DNA of 64,000 nucleotides from the NCBI GenBank assembly GCA_944474755.1, contig OX104112.1, positions 60,543,640 through 60,607,639 of the forward strand, written 5' to 3'. This document shows positions 11,343 through 23,999 of this stretch, one piece after another. The stretch comes from Limnoperna fortunei. Lineage: Eukaryota > Mollusca > Bivalvia > Mytilida > Modiolidae. The notes below the pieces were generated by a model. It had not been told where the DNA came from. It made no database searches and saw only the letters and a program-made list of their open reading frames with translations. A program made the translations under genes and the position numbers. The first letter of the stretch is position 1, and each line of letters opens with the position of its first letter.

Positions 11343-14300
11343 TCTGCCACTGTATTTTTAGTGCTCTCAACTAAATAATTATTTGTCTCTATGGATTTTT
11401 TGTTTTGATATCCATCTTATAGTAATGTTCATAGTATTGCACTCTTATTGAGTCGTGGAAGAAGGAATCCCTTTTTGTTAATATATCTGCACTCTTTGAA
11501 AGTAAACACAATTCAAAGCTATTCCTGTTTAGTTCATTACTGTAAGTTATTCATATGGTTTATACTGGATGTAAATGCTACATTTTTATGCATTTATCCT
11601 AGATACTTTTATTCATGCTAGCCAATAAACTATACAACCAAAAGTACCAATATAATTTGTACCTTGAAGAAATCAAATATATTTACGGTAAAAATATTTT
11701 AAAACCATTTATTTAAAAAGACATTTGTTAAAGAACAATATAAATGTGTAGAATGTTACAATTTTAAGTATAAATTTAAAACATTTAACATAAAATGCGC
11801 TCACTGCCTGTTCTCATTTTCATTCCTGAGTGATAATGTTTCATTCGTGTTGATATTTGTAGGAGTGGGCTCTGCATACCGGGAGATACAGAGAAGGTGT
11901 AGATACTTCTGACTGGCCTACATGGAAAACCAGATTCAGATGTGCTTTAAATAAACTCCCTGATATACAGGAAATGAAAACCTATGGAAAACTAGATGGT
12001 CCTGAACCATTTAGAGCTTATAGATTCTTAAGTAAAACTGGTAAGTGATACAGTTTCCATTTCGGCTTTTAGAAGGCCTATATCTTGTAAAATCTTGTGC
12101 AATTATCATTTTATTACTTCCGAGTTCTTGAAATGCTTGTAATTGTTCTTTGATTGCTTCTATCGTTGACATTCTTTTAGAAATATCCTGTGGAAAATCA
12201 GAGCAACAGAATGAGTTACTGGATGTTGGGGATCCTTCATCTTCTCCTGACTACCCCATGGTATGTAACACTGGTTTTAATGGAGCTTTCCTATTTATAT
12301 TGTTCAGTATATTACTCGTTGTTTTGTTCTTGTCTTGAATTTAAAATAATACTTTAATAATGTTCTCTGGGGAAATGAACAATTAATAAGACTTTTATGA
12401 ACGAAACGTCCGGACAGTTTCATATTTGCGCGGTTAAAAGTATAGAAAAACAAGGACAATTTGAAGCATACTTATATATATATTTTTATCAAAGTAATAA
12501 ACAGAATGAATTGTATTGTAGGAAGAAGACGTAATAATTAATTCTTTACCTGATAAAATCATAAAAGGTGAGCTGAAACCATCAAATTGTAAATGTCACC
12601 ATAAAAAATATGATTAACCTCAATTTCATTGTAGTTTTGCTGAATTTAAGAACGCTTTGATCTCCATCAATAATTACATGTTCGTTTTCGCTATTGAATG
12701 CAAAATGATGTTGTATTATGTTGTAACCTTGCTTTAGTCCTCGCTTTAGAAATCGTTGTTATAAGCCTTATGAACGCAGATCTTGGAAATTGCTTACGAT
12801 GTTAAAAAAGTTTGAAAAATTCTATTTTAAATTAAAGATTTTTGTGTAAGGATGTCAGCACACAAGTCTCCCAAATTCCCCAACGGTAGTATTTTATTCA
12901 AATCAGTTCATTACATTTGGCATAGAAATAAAACTTTGTTGAAATCGGAGCAAGTTGGCGATTTTTTTTCGTGGGGGGGGGAGGATGGTAAAATGGCCAC
13001 TAATACAAAATAGCGCGATCTTGTTAATGTTTTTTCAGTAAAAAGTGATTAGAATTGTCAATTGTATCATTGTACCAATTTTCTTTAAAATCGCTTTAGC
13101 AATCCCCGAGATCTGAGAAATTTGTTTTATTTTCAACGACAGTCATTTTGAAAAAGGCGGCCATCTTAAAAACTGATTTCACCCTTTTTAGTGATTCTCC
13201 ATAACCTCACGAAGCTTTTAACTGATCGAAACGTTTTCCCGCAATCATGCTGACAAATTTCATGTGGGCATGTGAGAAAATGACCGCCAATACATTTTCG
13301 GTAAAATAATGCTTATGATAGTCAACTGTATCATTGTACCAATTTTCATTGAAATTGCTCTAGCCATACCTTATCTCTGAGAAATGTGCTTTTATTTTCG
13401 ATGGCGGTCATTTTGGAAAAGGCAGCCCCCTGAAAAAGTGTAATAGTAGGTTGCACCCCTTTGAGTAATCTTCCATAACCTCACCTGACTTTTGGTTGGG
13501 GTTGAAACGGCTGCCTTTACGAAATGACGGCGTTCACGTCATTTTTTCGTTCAAATGTTCAGGTTAGTCAACTCTACCAGTGTACCAATTCTCATCAAAA
13601 TTGCACTAGCCATCTCTGAGATCTGAAAAAATGTATTTTTGACAAATCTTAAACCGATGTGTACACCTAGACATGGCATTCTGTGTTTGTTCAAAGTTTC
13701 ATGAGGATCTCTAAACTCTTTCTACAAAAAAATGTGTCTGAGAAACTCTCTGGTGGGAAAAATAATAAAACACTGAGTAACACAATTTCGTGGTCGTAAA
13801 AATAAGAAACGGTGCATAAACAATAAATCGCCAAACCTTTGTTTAAGGTGACAAATATGTTTTTAAGTGACAGAATGAAAAGATAAATATATTTGTAATA
13901 CGCCCTACTGGTCATAACATTTCGTATAATCCAGCACAATGCAATATTTCCCCAGTGTAACTTCCGTAGAAAAATCTTTTTATTATTTACAACCAGCTGT
14001 TCCAACGCTTGAAAGTAATTCCCAAGTGTTTGTTTCCTTGTCTTGTGTCATTGTAAGTACCGTCCAGATTTGTTTGATCTGTATCAATTAAATGTAGGAA
14101 ATAAACAAATGTCTAATGCTTAGTGTTGTCTGTAACGCAAGTCGCATAAAAAATATTCTGTTGTAAAATTCTGCATTAATGTCAGGTTATTTAGCTTATT
14201 TTTTCTGTTTTGTTGTGAGTCAATCTAACGCTATTGTCACTTTTATGAAAAACTTTATTAACAATTTTATTAATGTTTGATAAATGCATTATAGTGCATT

Positions 14301-17300
14301 GGATACTATTGAAATGCTGTACCAGAAAAATCGTTAATTTATTAAATAGAAATTATTGTTTTCTATTTTGTTCTTGCGGTTTTCAAATTGACATATGGTT
14401 AATTTCACTTTTTGCCATTTATAAAATATGGCGTATGGAATACGAGGTTGCAAAACTACATCTTCTAATTGCTCCAAATTACACAGATAACGAAACCGAC
14501 AGTAAATGCAAAAACAAAGAATCAACAATGTATATGTTTGTTAAATATTGGCTGATAAGCGTTAAACACAGCATGTTATCTATTGGTAACCTGTAACGCT
14601 AGTCTCAGCTTTCTTAGTTCATGTTAGGTAAAACTATTGTTGGAAAAATCATTGCATGAAAAAAATATCTGCCAGTTTTGACGCGATTATTAGAATGTTT
14701 TACAAGTATCATTTGCTGGATTCTGCAAATTGTTATGCTCGATCACTGTTGTTTAAATGGTGTAAGCTATAGCTGTTTTTTTCAGAATTTTGAAAACCTA
14801 TACATGTATTATACAATTCTCAGATATTGTTATTGTTTATTCTCCGTATTTGTCTAACTTTTTCTTACACCTGCTTTGATATAATGTATCGTATCGTAGC
14901 TTCACATTTTTTCTAAGAAACCTAACAAACAAGGAAAATCTTTAAACCTCAAACTTTTAAAATACTTACATTTTTCCCGCTACAAAGCCGGCTGTGATAA
15001 TTCTTTAAACCCATTTTCGGTTGTGGTCATTATTTATACTTTAAGGTCACATTTTTAAATATGACATTCTGCAGGTTATTCGGTCTAATTAAAATTAAAT
15101 TTGTATCTCCCTTTTTCGATTACACGCGGCGACAGTAGAAAAAGTGGGGAGCAAGTGAAAGATTTAACTTTAATTAGATTGGAGGTTACTTTGCTGGATT
15201 CAAATTGCACTAGACAAAGTTTGAGGTTTAAAATTGTTCCATGGATGTATTAAAAATTTACCTTAGTTGTTTTGTAGAACTACATTAAATAATGAATACT
15301 AGTTGTTGAATAAGATCGGGATTTTTTTAAAGATTGAATCATTACAGTTACAATTTGATCCAACAGTACCGGGGTATTAATCACAAATAAAATTGCTTTA
15401 AATAACTGTTATTACTTTAATTCTAACAACAGGTAATATTTCATAATACATTAATATGACCGTTTAAAATTTATTTATTTTTGTTTGGTATTCATCCGCC
15501 AATTTGAAGTACACAAGCACAATGTGTTTAAGAGTTGACCTGTCAAATATTAATTGAAACTTTAATCGCCTTCCTTCCTCTTAAGGAATTTGATAGCTTT
15601 GATCAATTATAAAAAGGTGCGTGTGAATTTGAAAATTAATGGCTATGATGTTATCCTCGCTTCATAGTTCCTGCAATATTTTACATTTAACGAAATAAAC
15701 ATTTATACTAAAATATTTATATTCCAGTATTCATTTAGACTGATGCTATATGCAAAACTCATTACTGTTTGCAATGATGTTTTGTAATTTGCGATAAACA
15801 TAATTCTACATTTAAGTTATAAGGTCAACTTACGTTAGAAAAGAACAATTTGAATGCATTAAATTTCATCAACAAGTAATCTGTAATGTTATGTTTTCAA
15901 TGAATAGCGTTAAAAATATGCAGTCTTAGAATGTAGACATTCGTTCACGTTTTGCAAAAAAATAGCACCTTCAAATTTTTTTGTGAAGAAAACTTCTTAG
16001 TAGGAAACTGGCTATCTATTTTTCTTTCATTCTTTGCATCTTCCGGTTTTTGATGACATGCATAAACAGAGTATTTGTAATAAATATACTAAACTAACAA
16101 GTGCCAGCTACCATTTAAACAGTTTATAAATACTAGACAATACGATAGATGTTTTCAAGGATGAAAGAACTAATAAGCTTCCTGAAGACTAGACTTTTAG
16201 TGTTTTATTCTTATTTACATTTTCATAGGAATAATATACATCTAATATTATGAATTAAAGATATTAAAATATTTGGTTACATTCGTTAACTTATCAGTTA
16301 TCTTGATAATTATTTTAAAAATCCAATCATACCGTTTATGTACATTTTCTTGTAATAGTGTGTGTACCAGACTTGCACGTTCATATCCTTACTTTTATGG
16401 TTATTTTTGTATATAAATTTGTATTTTATATTTTAATATAAGTCTTGCATATGATTGCAATTTTTGCGGAACACCAGAACCCACATTGCATACCTGAATC
16501 TATATAATTGTAAGAAATTGAATTTTCTTACAGGGGAGATTCCTTTAAGTTGCGAGGTAATCAAGTCAGAACACTTACCCTCAGACCTAAGAGATCTCAA
16601 TATGCAACCATTGCCAGGAAATCTTCAAGTTGAATTGAAGCAAGAACTCGAAGAAAGACCAGGTTAGTCATACTAAATGGTAATTTGTAACAATTTCCTT
16701 TCTATCAATTTATTATAGTGCAAAAAGGATAAAGTCGTAAAGAAATAAAATGTTTTGAATAATACAGTAAAATGTATTATTAAAAAAATCTGTTTTATTG
16801 TTGTTTTTAAGAAGTATGGATAATAATTATATAATAATTATATTTAATAATCTTAAAAACTGGAAGAACATGCTTGTGAAAGAATTTAACCGACTACGAA
16901 ACAGTAAAAGTGCAATGTCAGTACTTCTATGCCTTGACAATGTAACAAATGTTTGATCTTGAAAGTATATTAGAACGAATAATCGAACACTCCCAGTTTG
17001 TTTTGCGAGGGTAAATCCGACAAATCATACAGCTAAAACCGTTTTTACGGCAGTAAAATCGGCTTAACAAACTATGTACATATTGACAGAGCTAATGTCT
17101 TGTTTTGCGTTGCAGTTATTTATCTTGTTTGTTATTATCCTTTGTGAATTCAGCTGTGTTTGGATTTTACTTAAATTTTATCGTTTTGCAGAACCTATCC
17201 AGCTTCTTAATCCCTTTCCCGGAAATATACTACCACATAAAGAAATTGGTAAGACATTAATTTGCTAATTCATGATTGGCATTACCTGCAAAAATCGAGG

Positions 17301-20300
17301 GGTTCTCTACTTTATCTTGTTCAAATACCAAATTATCTCATGTGTTAGTGGCTTATGAAGGAAATAGCGAATAAAACAGACCGACCAACAAAAGCCAAAG
17401 TCAAGGGACAGTTACAAATCCGGATATAGACAAACGCAACACAAAAAACCAAAAACCAGAAAGAGAGTAACCCGAACCCAATAAAAACCATGGGTGCGCT
17501 CAGGTGCTCCGGACGAGTAAGCAGTGTCACCTCTAATTAGACACCCGTCAAGTTACTTATTGTCACGTCTATAGGAAAAAATCAATCCAGAAATAGGAAA
17601 CACTACCTATGACTCCGATCGTATTTGAGACACTGATTTCCCATAACGATAAGTTAAGTCATGATGGCGCCCATAGAACTTTTGGAGAGATAACATCAAC
17701 CTAGGTAAACGAACCTTTGTTTGAGTAGTTTAGCAGTCAGCAGCAGTGCTCGGTCTTGAAAATCGGAATACCGGTAGCAAGATAGCAAGATCTATAACAA
17801 CGTATAAGTTGTGAAATGTACACACCATACGCTGGAGCTGCTGGAATGAAATCATTTCTAGGCATTTTATATATTTATATTAGTGTTTTGCCGCGAATGT
17901 AAACAATTTAAGAGTATAAAAACCGATTTATTTTAAACCTTTTAAAAGAAACTTGTCTATAGTTTCCTCAATTTCACAGTAATAATAAAAAGTGCAATGC
18001 CTTTTTTAATATTTGACTTTACTGTAGCTTTTTAGACTATCACTATTAATCTGAAACTTTATTCGAATATCACTGTTTGCCTGAATGTTTATTTATTTAT
18101 TTATTTATTTTTATTTATTTATTTAGATCCCACTATGGTGTTCAAACTTGGTTACAGGCATGTTGATTTGGGTACACATACTGTTCACAATACAAAAGGC
18201 TGCCGGTTGTATTATGGAGCGTCTGACATGGAACTGAACATTCACCTACAAAACGAGGTAACACAATATACATAGTTTAATTGCTTAAAAAACTGTGTTT
18301 ACTATTTATTCCAATCTTTTCCGCTTTGTTATGTCTTTGACCTTAAATGTCAATTTTTAACCTTGTACCAGTGATCTTTTGGCACGTTAACGTAAAAGCG
18401 GTAAGAGATTCTGACGTAGTACAAAATCTGTTTACTTTCGACGAATGGTAATTTTTTAAGAACACAATTATTCAAGCTTATAGTATAAAATTAAATTTAT
18501 TTTTAGAATTTTTTCTCTTTTGAAATACATGCTCCAGTAATTATTACTTGTTTCACCTGTGTTACCCGACTGTGTATTTCCGTAAATTTGCATTTAAAAT
18601 ATCTAAAAATATATTTTAGATTTTTCGTAGTAGTAAAATGTGATTTTATATTATTTAATCTAATAACTATCTTATATTTTGTCTGTTTACACGTCGGGGA
18701 CAATCGGTCTGCGGTCTGTGGTCTCAAGCATTGTGTTTGGTTTTGAGTTTAAGGTGTAAAAATAAATAGAGGTTTGATTTATTAATTGTTTATTGGTCCT
18801 TGCAGTCATACAGTCTTTATTTTAAGGGTTCGAGTAGGGTGAAATGTTTTATGTTGTAAATGTTTCCAATTTTAATAAGGATTTAATTCGTTGTTTTTAA
18901 ATTTTTTGTATTGTGAATCTTAAAACTTTAGACCTTTCAAATGGACTGTTTCTCAGTTTTGTCATTGGCAGGATATTTTCATTTTATAAGATTTTGATGG
19001 AATCTGTTTTTTTCTGTCATTATCTTTAACGACGGTCTTATCTTTTACGGTTTTTGAAATAATAGGAGTCGAAAATTTTTCATAATTGGTGTTCATTAGT
19101 TTAGTTTTTAATGTGTTTTAATGTGATTTTGATTGGATGTTTGCATTAACTCATCGTAAAATTGATTATAATAATTTCGACGATCATGTATGGTTTTCGA
19201 GATAACAAGGGAGAATAAAAAAGGACTTGTGTTTTTGTTTTCATTAATAAATTAATTATAAAATAGCTGTTATCAACTTCAAGTCTAGAATGATGTTCAA
19301 AAATACAAATACCAAACGAGTCTTTTGTATTGTCTCAGTAGATACTTATTTTCATCGATTTTGTTCGTTTTAATAGTATTTCACAAATATACTATATTTC
19401 TGTGAAATAAATGAGCCAAACGTTTATGAGGACATGAATATGTTGACAAGCAAAGTTTAAAACTATGTGTTCGACTTGCAGTACCATCAATTTTTTTGTC
19501 AAGTTAGAACCGTATTTGGATGATGTTAATAAATGATGTATGATTAAACACGCTTAAAATAAAATGTGTTTATATTTCAGGTTTATGGTCCAAATGATGT
19601 TGATCAGGTTCATTTTCCAACTTGTTACCTGGAAAATAAAAAGCAAGAAGAAATGACGTTGACATTGTTAAGTTATCTAGATCGTGGAATAATCTTAAAT
19701 GTGGAGCATGGTCAGATAATCGCTACTCGAAAATGCAGGTACTAATATCTATTGACTAACATACACATAATTATGTACCCGATAGTGTTATTATTGCTGC
19801 AAGTTAATTGACATACTTAAGACGTATTTAGTACGATCTTGTTCGGAATCAGCAGATAAGTTTGGCGCTCTTATTTGGCTTTAGCAATAATTAATATTTA
19901 GTTTCTTGTGTCAAAATCGATGGTTGACGTGCTGCATAAAAATTGGAAAATTTCGTGCAAATTTTCGAACAAATCTATTTCAAAACTGGTAAAACAAATT
20001 CCTGTCCTAAGATGTTACTTTTCGCTGAAGGCCACAAGGGAGATTTTCTGATGCATAAAGTGAAACACAATGTCTACTCATTAAAACAGTGCTACAATTA
20101 TGATCATTTATATAAATGTACAGTTAAAATGGTACATGTACGTAGTACCATGATGTGTTCTTGGGTTCTTCATTTGGTAATGTTCATTTTTAAACGACCC
20201 CATCAACACATAGTTTTCATGTTTGTCAATGTTAATTTGAAACATGTTTTAAAATTGCTAAGTTTAGGCGATTATGAACATGTCATACAATCAAAAGTAA

Positions 20301-21382
20301 TAATTATGTTCGTTATATGACAGTGAAGTTATAAAAGAATTATCGAATATCAAATTTTTTTTATTTTGTGTACGTTTAAATTAATTTGTTTGTTTGTTTG
20401 AATAGTGTTTAACGCCACTTTCTGCGATTTTTCAGTTTTGATTGGGAGGGATGCTGGTGTACCCGGAAAAAATTCCGACCTTCGGTTGAAAAACTGGCAA
20501 TCCTTGTTAATTTATATTGGACTGGTTTACACCCTGCCCGCAGTGAGATTCGAACCCACAACGTCAGTGTTGATAGGCACGTGATAAATAGTAGACTGAC
20601 TTCCTTAACCACTTTGTCAACTTTTAAATTGAGAATTTATCTTAAAATACAATTCTCTACTGCAAATGTATTTTTCAAATCCTTACAAAGTATTTGCGTT
20701 TTGAAGGACAAAAAGGTCATTTTTCAGTAAAATCACTCTTTACCTTTAAAATTTAGTGAACTTTATATTTCAGATGCACAATATTTGTTCAACTGCACAA
20801 CAGAAGTGAACCAGTCAAATTGAATAGAGATGAACCTACCATTATATTTGATTATTTCAATTGGTTTGAGCCCAGTCTACAACGATATCTTACTGGAAAA
20901 GGACCACTCCCTTCAGCTGAAGTTATGATAAGCTTTGGACAAAAGTGGTCCGGGGGCGTCAACGAATTTCACAACAACTTGATATGGTCAAAAATATACC
21001 TTGAACAAGCCCATCAAGAACTATGCAAGGTAATTTATTCACTAAGGAAACTGAACATTCAGTCTTTATCACTCTTAATTTTAGTTTTAAATTATGTTTG
21101 GTTTCCGTGGACTTTATAACAGATTTTGATGTTGTGCAAAGCAATACTGAGGTAAAACGTTTCTGCAGGATGATTTTTTAAAATTAACCCAAATACCAAG
21201 TTTGGCGTAGGTGTTTTTGATCTGTTCATATTTAAATAATACGAATACATAGCATTGTTTTCTTTTTATAGGTTACCTGCACTAGTCCTCTGTCTCCAAA
21301 TATTGAGATATCGAGGTCAGATAATATAGATCAGTTCCTCAGATGTCGACATGAAGCGCAGACACAACTTAATATGGCATAG
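11028..21382 (+). CDS. IRF: Interferon regulatory factor (IRF) with DNA-binding and association domains
   Basis: Ten coding exons join in phase to 437 aa: 11028-11195, 11863-12040, 12181-12260, 12522-12567, 16534-16662, 17192-17248, 18127-18257, 19581-19738, 20774-21029 and 21272-21382. All introns are GT-AG. Residues 7-115 form the IRF DNA-binding domain. Tryptophans stand at 12, 27, 39, 47, 58, 74 and 77, and the recognition helix is KTRFRCALNKLPDI (78-91). Residues 116-219 are a linker with several acidic or Lys-Gln-rich stretches. Residues 220-410 match the IRF-association (SMAD/FHA-like) domain, starting FKLGYRHVDLGTHTV and GCRLYYG. IRFs are nuclear transcription factors acting downstream of innate immune receptors; the association domain mediates dimerisation after activation. 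The start is the first ATG of the exon and sits just before the domain, as in relatives. A SINE and a dispersed repeat lie in introns. Which vertebrate IRF it matches best needs a tree. Confidence 0.95.
11261..11343 (+). repeat. (TTTA)n microsatellite in IRF intron 1
   Basis: About 21 uninterrupted tetranucleotide units start 65 bases after the exon 1 donor site. Length is probably variable between individuals. Confidence 0.95.
12840..13650 (+). repeat. Diverged tandem repeat of about 250-290 bp, three units, IRF intron 4
   Basis: Three successive units share 'gtaccaatt' near 13074, 13337 and 13584, each followed by 'gaaat/aaaat.gc..tagc' and 'tctgagaaa'. Two of them also share a 'ggcggtcatttt'-type block and 'ccataacctcac'. 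The units differ considerably, so the duplication is old. No reading frame runs through them. Confidence 0.65.
15080..15182. mobile_element. Snap-back (inverted-repeat) MITE of about 100 bp in IRF intron 4
   Basis: The left arm 'tctaattaaaattaaatt' and right arm 'gatttaactttaattaga' pair, as do the inner 'ctccctttttc' and 'gaaaaagtggggag'. A related arm occurs at 62605-62665, which shows it is dispersed. Confidence 0.6.
17345..17700 (+). repeat. Dispersed repeat, copy 1, in IRF intron 6
   Basis: This shares long blocks with 23695-23995 in the same order and orientation: 'cagttacaaatccggatata', 'agaaagagagtaacc', 'ggtgctcc', and 'tatttgagacactgat'. No coding capacity or terminal repeats were seen, so the class is unknown. 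Confidence 0.75.
18088..18125 (+). repeat. (TTTA)n microsatellite abutting the exon 7 splice acceptor
   Basis: About nine TTTA units, with one extra T pair, run directly into the 'TTTAG' acceptor of IRF exon 7 at 18127. The repeat itself supplies the pyrimidine-rich side of the 3' splice site. Confidence 0.9.
20386..20624 (-). mobile_element. tRNA-derived SINE (family 1), in IRF intron 8
   Basis: In minus orientation the copy has a tRNA-like head with a B box (GGGTTCGAATCTC), a body with 'aggattgccagtttttc', and a tail of 'aatcgcagaaagtggcgtt' type followed by CAAA repeats. Some divergence from 56290-56558 is seen throughout. Confidence 0.85.
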
Positions 21383-22020
21383 ACGTTCCGGATTCATAAA
21401 TTATGGAGGCATAAGTAGAGAAAACAACCTTAAGAGATTATTGAATCAAAGATGATTGTCTTAACCGTATTTCTGTTAAATTTGGAACTGCTATAGTTGA
21501 AACAAATCACATATAATTTGTACCTATTTTTTCTTCTAAAGTACGTGTTTGTATTCGAGTGAAGAATTTAATGTAGTGTGATCGGAATTGCTAGCAGATA
21601 CGATTAGCATTATATTTCATATGTGCAGAACATACTTCCGTGTTTCTTTTCGGCCTGTTTATATTTTTATTATTATTAGAAAATCCACGAATCAAGCACC
21701 ACATGTAAATTATTACCCTTGTCAAAAAGACAAATTATTTAAGATATAATTTTAGTAACTGTATAATGATTGTGAATTGGAAGTGACTTATGGTTGTATT
21801 TTAATTGAATCATTATATACATGCTTAACTCACAATCAATTCAAATTTTACCATATGATCTTAACAAAACAATTGATTGGTATGACCTTCATATAGCATT
21901 ACAAATCATCATGTGCGCTTGCATGCTACCAATTAAAATTACTTTTATTTAATACTTCTCTATTTTAGCATGTTTAGGTTTATCGATATGTTTTATTAAT
22001 ATGTAGCATCATTCTTTTCT

Positions 22021-22026
22021 AATAAA
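22021..22026 (+). promoter_or_regulatory. Possible IRF polyadenylation signal
   Basis: AATAAA lies 639 bases after the IRF stop codon. It is the first canonical signal I noticed on this strand; transcript data are needed to confirm use. Confidence 0.3.
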
Positions 22027-22029
22027 TGC

Positions 22030-23690
22030 GTATTTCTTCTTCTTAGGGACGTTTTGACAATTTTCTTGCAGATTTTTCAATACATGCAACAGTTTATTCT
22101 TATTTAATTTTCACTTGTTCAATAGAAATCACAGTGGATAACATGCGTCTCCTAGTACTAATTTTTCATACCTGTTATGACCATTATTGCAGAAAATATT
22201 TGTCTGGCGATTATAAATGTATGCGACAAATTGTGAAGGTAATTGCAGTCATGTGTCCTAATGGCCAGAAAAAAAAATTATGTGGAATTCCTAATGGCTG
22301 GAAATAAAACGAATGTAAAATGGATGCATTTATTCTTCATGTTGCATAGAAACAAAGAATGGTATAGGAAATATGAAATACTAATAAAAATGTGTAGAAA
22401 TCTTACAATATGAAAACAATACATAATCAAAAATACACAATACAAAGAATAATTGCAAAACATTATATGTAATAAACACGAAATTAATTACTACAATAGT
22501 TCAAAACGAATTCTATATATTAAACAGGTAATATAATGCAACTCATCATAAATTCGATTAAATGTTATACCCACAGTTAACTTTAACAGTACCCAAAAAT
22601 ATTAATAAACTTCATCAAAAGTACACACTGTTGCTATACAATTTTACAATTCAAAAAAAGCTTTTAACTTGCATAATGCAGAAATACATTAAGATTGAAC
22701 AAACTTAGCACCTTACTTGTTAGCTACTACTCACTTGTATATTGTCTTTCTGCTTCGACGTTTAAATATACGAGACTTTTGTCTGATTTTATGCTATGCC
22801 ACAAAATATGAAGCGTACAACTTCCCAAGCAATTGTAGCACATGTGTAAAAACAATGACATATAAATGAAAAGATGTTAGAAAGAAATTAATCAAGCTTT
22901 TCCACATGTACAATGAAAACATTTGCAATATAAATACATACTGTGATATAATGTTCACAATGTAGAACCAATGTGTTTCATTTCTTTCGACATTTAAAAT
23001 TCATTTTGAAGCATTTTTACAAATTATTATTTATACTTTCAGCATTTTAATTTTCAACTGGGTTCAATTTTTTACTGATACAGTCTTCTGACCGAAATCA
23101 CGTAGTCAGTTACGCCACGAAATTAACTTTTATGTATCATTTATGAGACACAATTGAAGCCATAGGTGGTCACGATCGTTTCTTAAAATTGTCCAAACCA
23201 AGTTTTCTTCAAATTAACTTAAAAAACAGCTTCAATACAAGTAATTATTTTATCATTCACTATATTTTTGTAGTAAACTATTACATGTTAAAGGTATGAT
23301 TTTGACTGCATCAGTTTTATGTACCTTTTATCATGCTTTGTACCAATTGTTGATCATAGATTAACGCCATCGTTGATAATCATATTACAGAAATGTGTTT
23401 GTTTGACATCTAATTAATATACTTTATTCTTTGTTTAATAAATTGAATAAACATCAAATGTATTTATATATCAATAGTTTTTCTCTTATTGAAAACCAGG
23501 CAATAACAAGTTATGTTATAGATCAGACATTGCAGATAATTCGGAATCCGAGGGACCGACAAAAAGAGTGAAAACCTAATTCTTAAAAAGAACCAGGTTC
23601 TCCTATTACTATACTATAACAATGGTTGATTTCATAACAAGGTGGTTAAACGTCTACAATGTATGCAGTTAAGGTACAAGAAGGTTTTTA
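22030..23690. other. Gene-free stretch downstream of IRF
   Basis: AT-rich sequence with no supportable exon. It presumably holds part of the IRF 3' untranslated region at its left end. Confidence 0.45.
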
Positions 23691-23694
23691 CGAC

Positions 23695-23995
23695 CAAAGG
23701 CGGCTCCATGAAGAAAAATAGCAAATAAAACCGACCGAACAACAAGAGCTAAAAGCCAAGGAACAGTTACAAATCCGGATATAGACAAAACGCAACACAA
23801 AAAAAACAGAAAGAGAGTAACCGGACCCAATAAAAACGATGGGTGCAATCAGGTGCTCCTGACTAGTAAGCAATGCCTGCCTCTAATTACTCATTGTCAT
23901 GTCTAGGTAAAAGTCAAATCGAGGAATAAGAAACACTACTTATGACTCAGCGAAAATGTCAGATCGTATTTGAGACACTGATTTTCCATAACGAT
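23695..23995 (+). repeat. Dispersed repeat, copy 2, downstream of IRF
   Basis: Second copy of the repeat at 17345-17700, same orientation, with small indels. The two copies bracket IRF exons 7-10. Confidence 0.75.
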
Positions 23996-23999
23996 TAAG

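Noticed and set aside
14273..14596. A 107-codon frame in IRF intron 4
   Set aside because: No recognisable domain, composition typical of AT-rich chance frames, and a competing frame on the other strand.
19943..20320. A 125-codon frame between IRF exons 8 and 9
   Set aside because: It lies wholly in an intron, shows no domain, and the flanking IRF exons join in phase without it.
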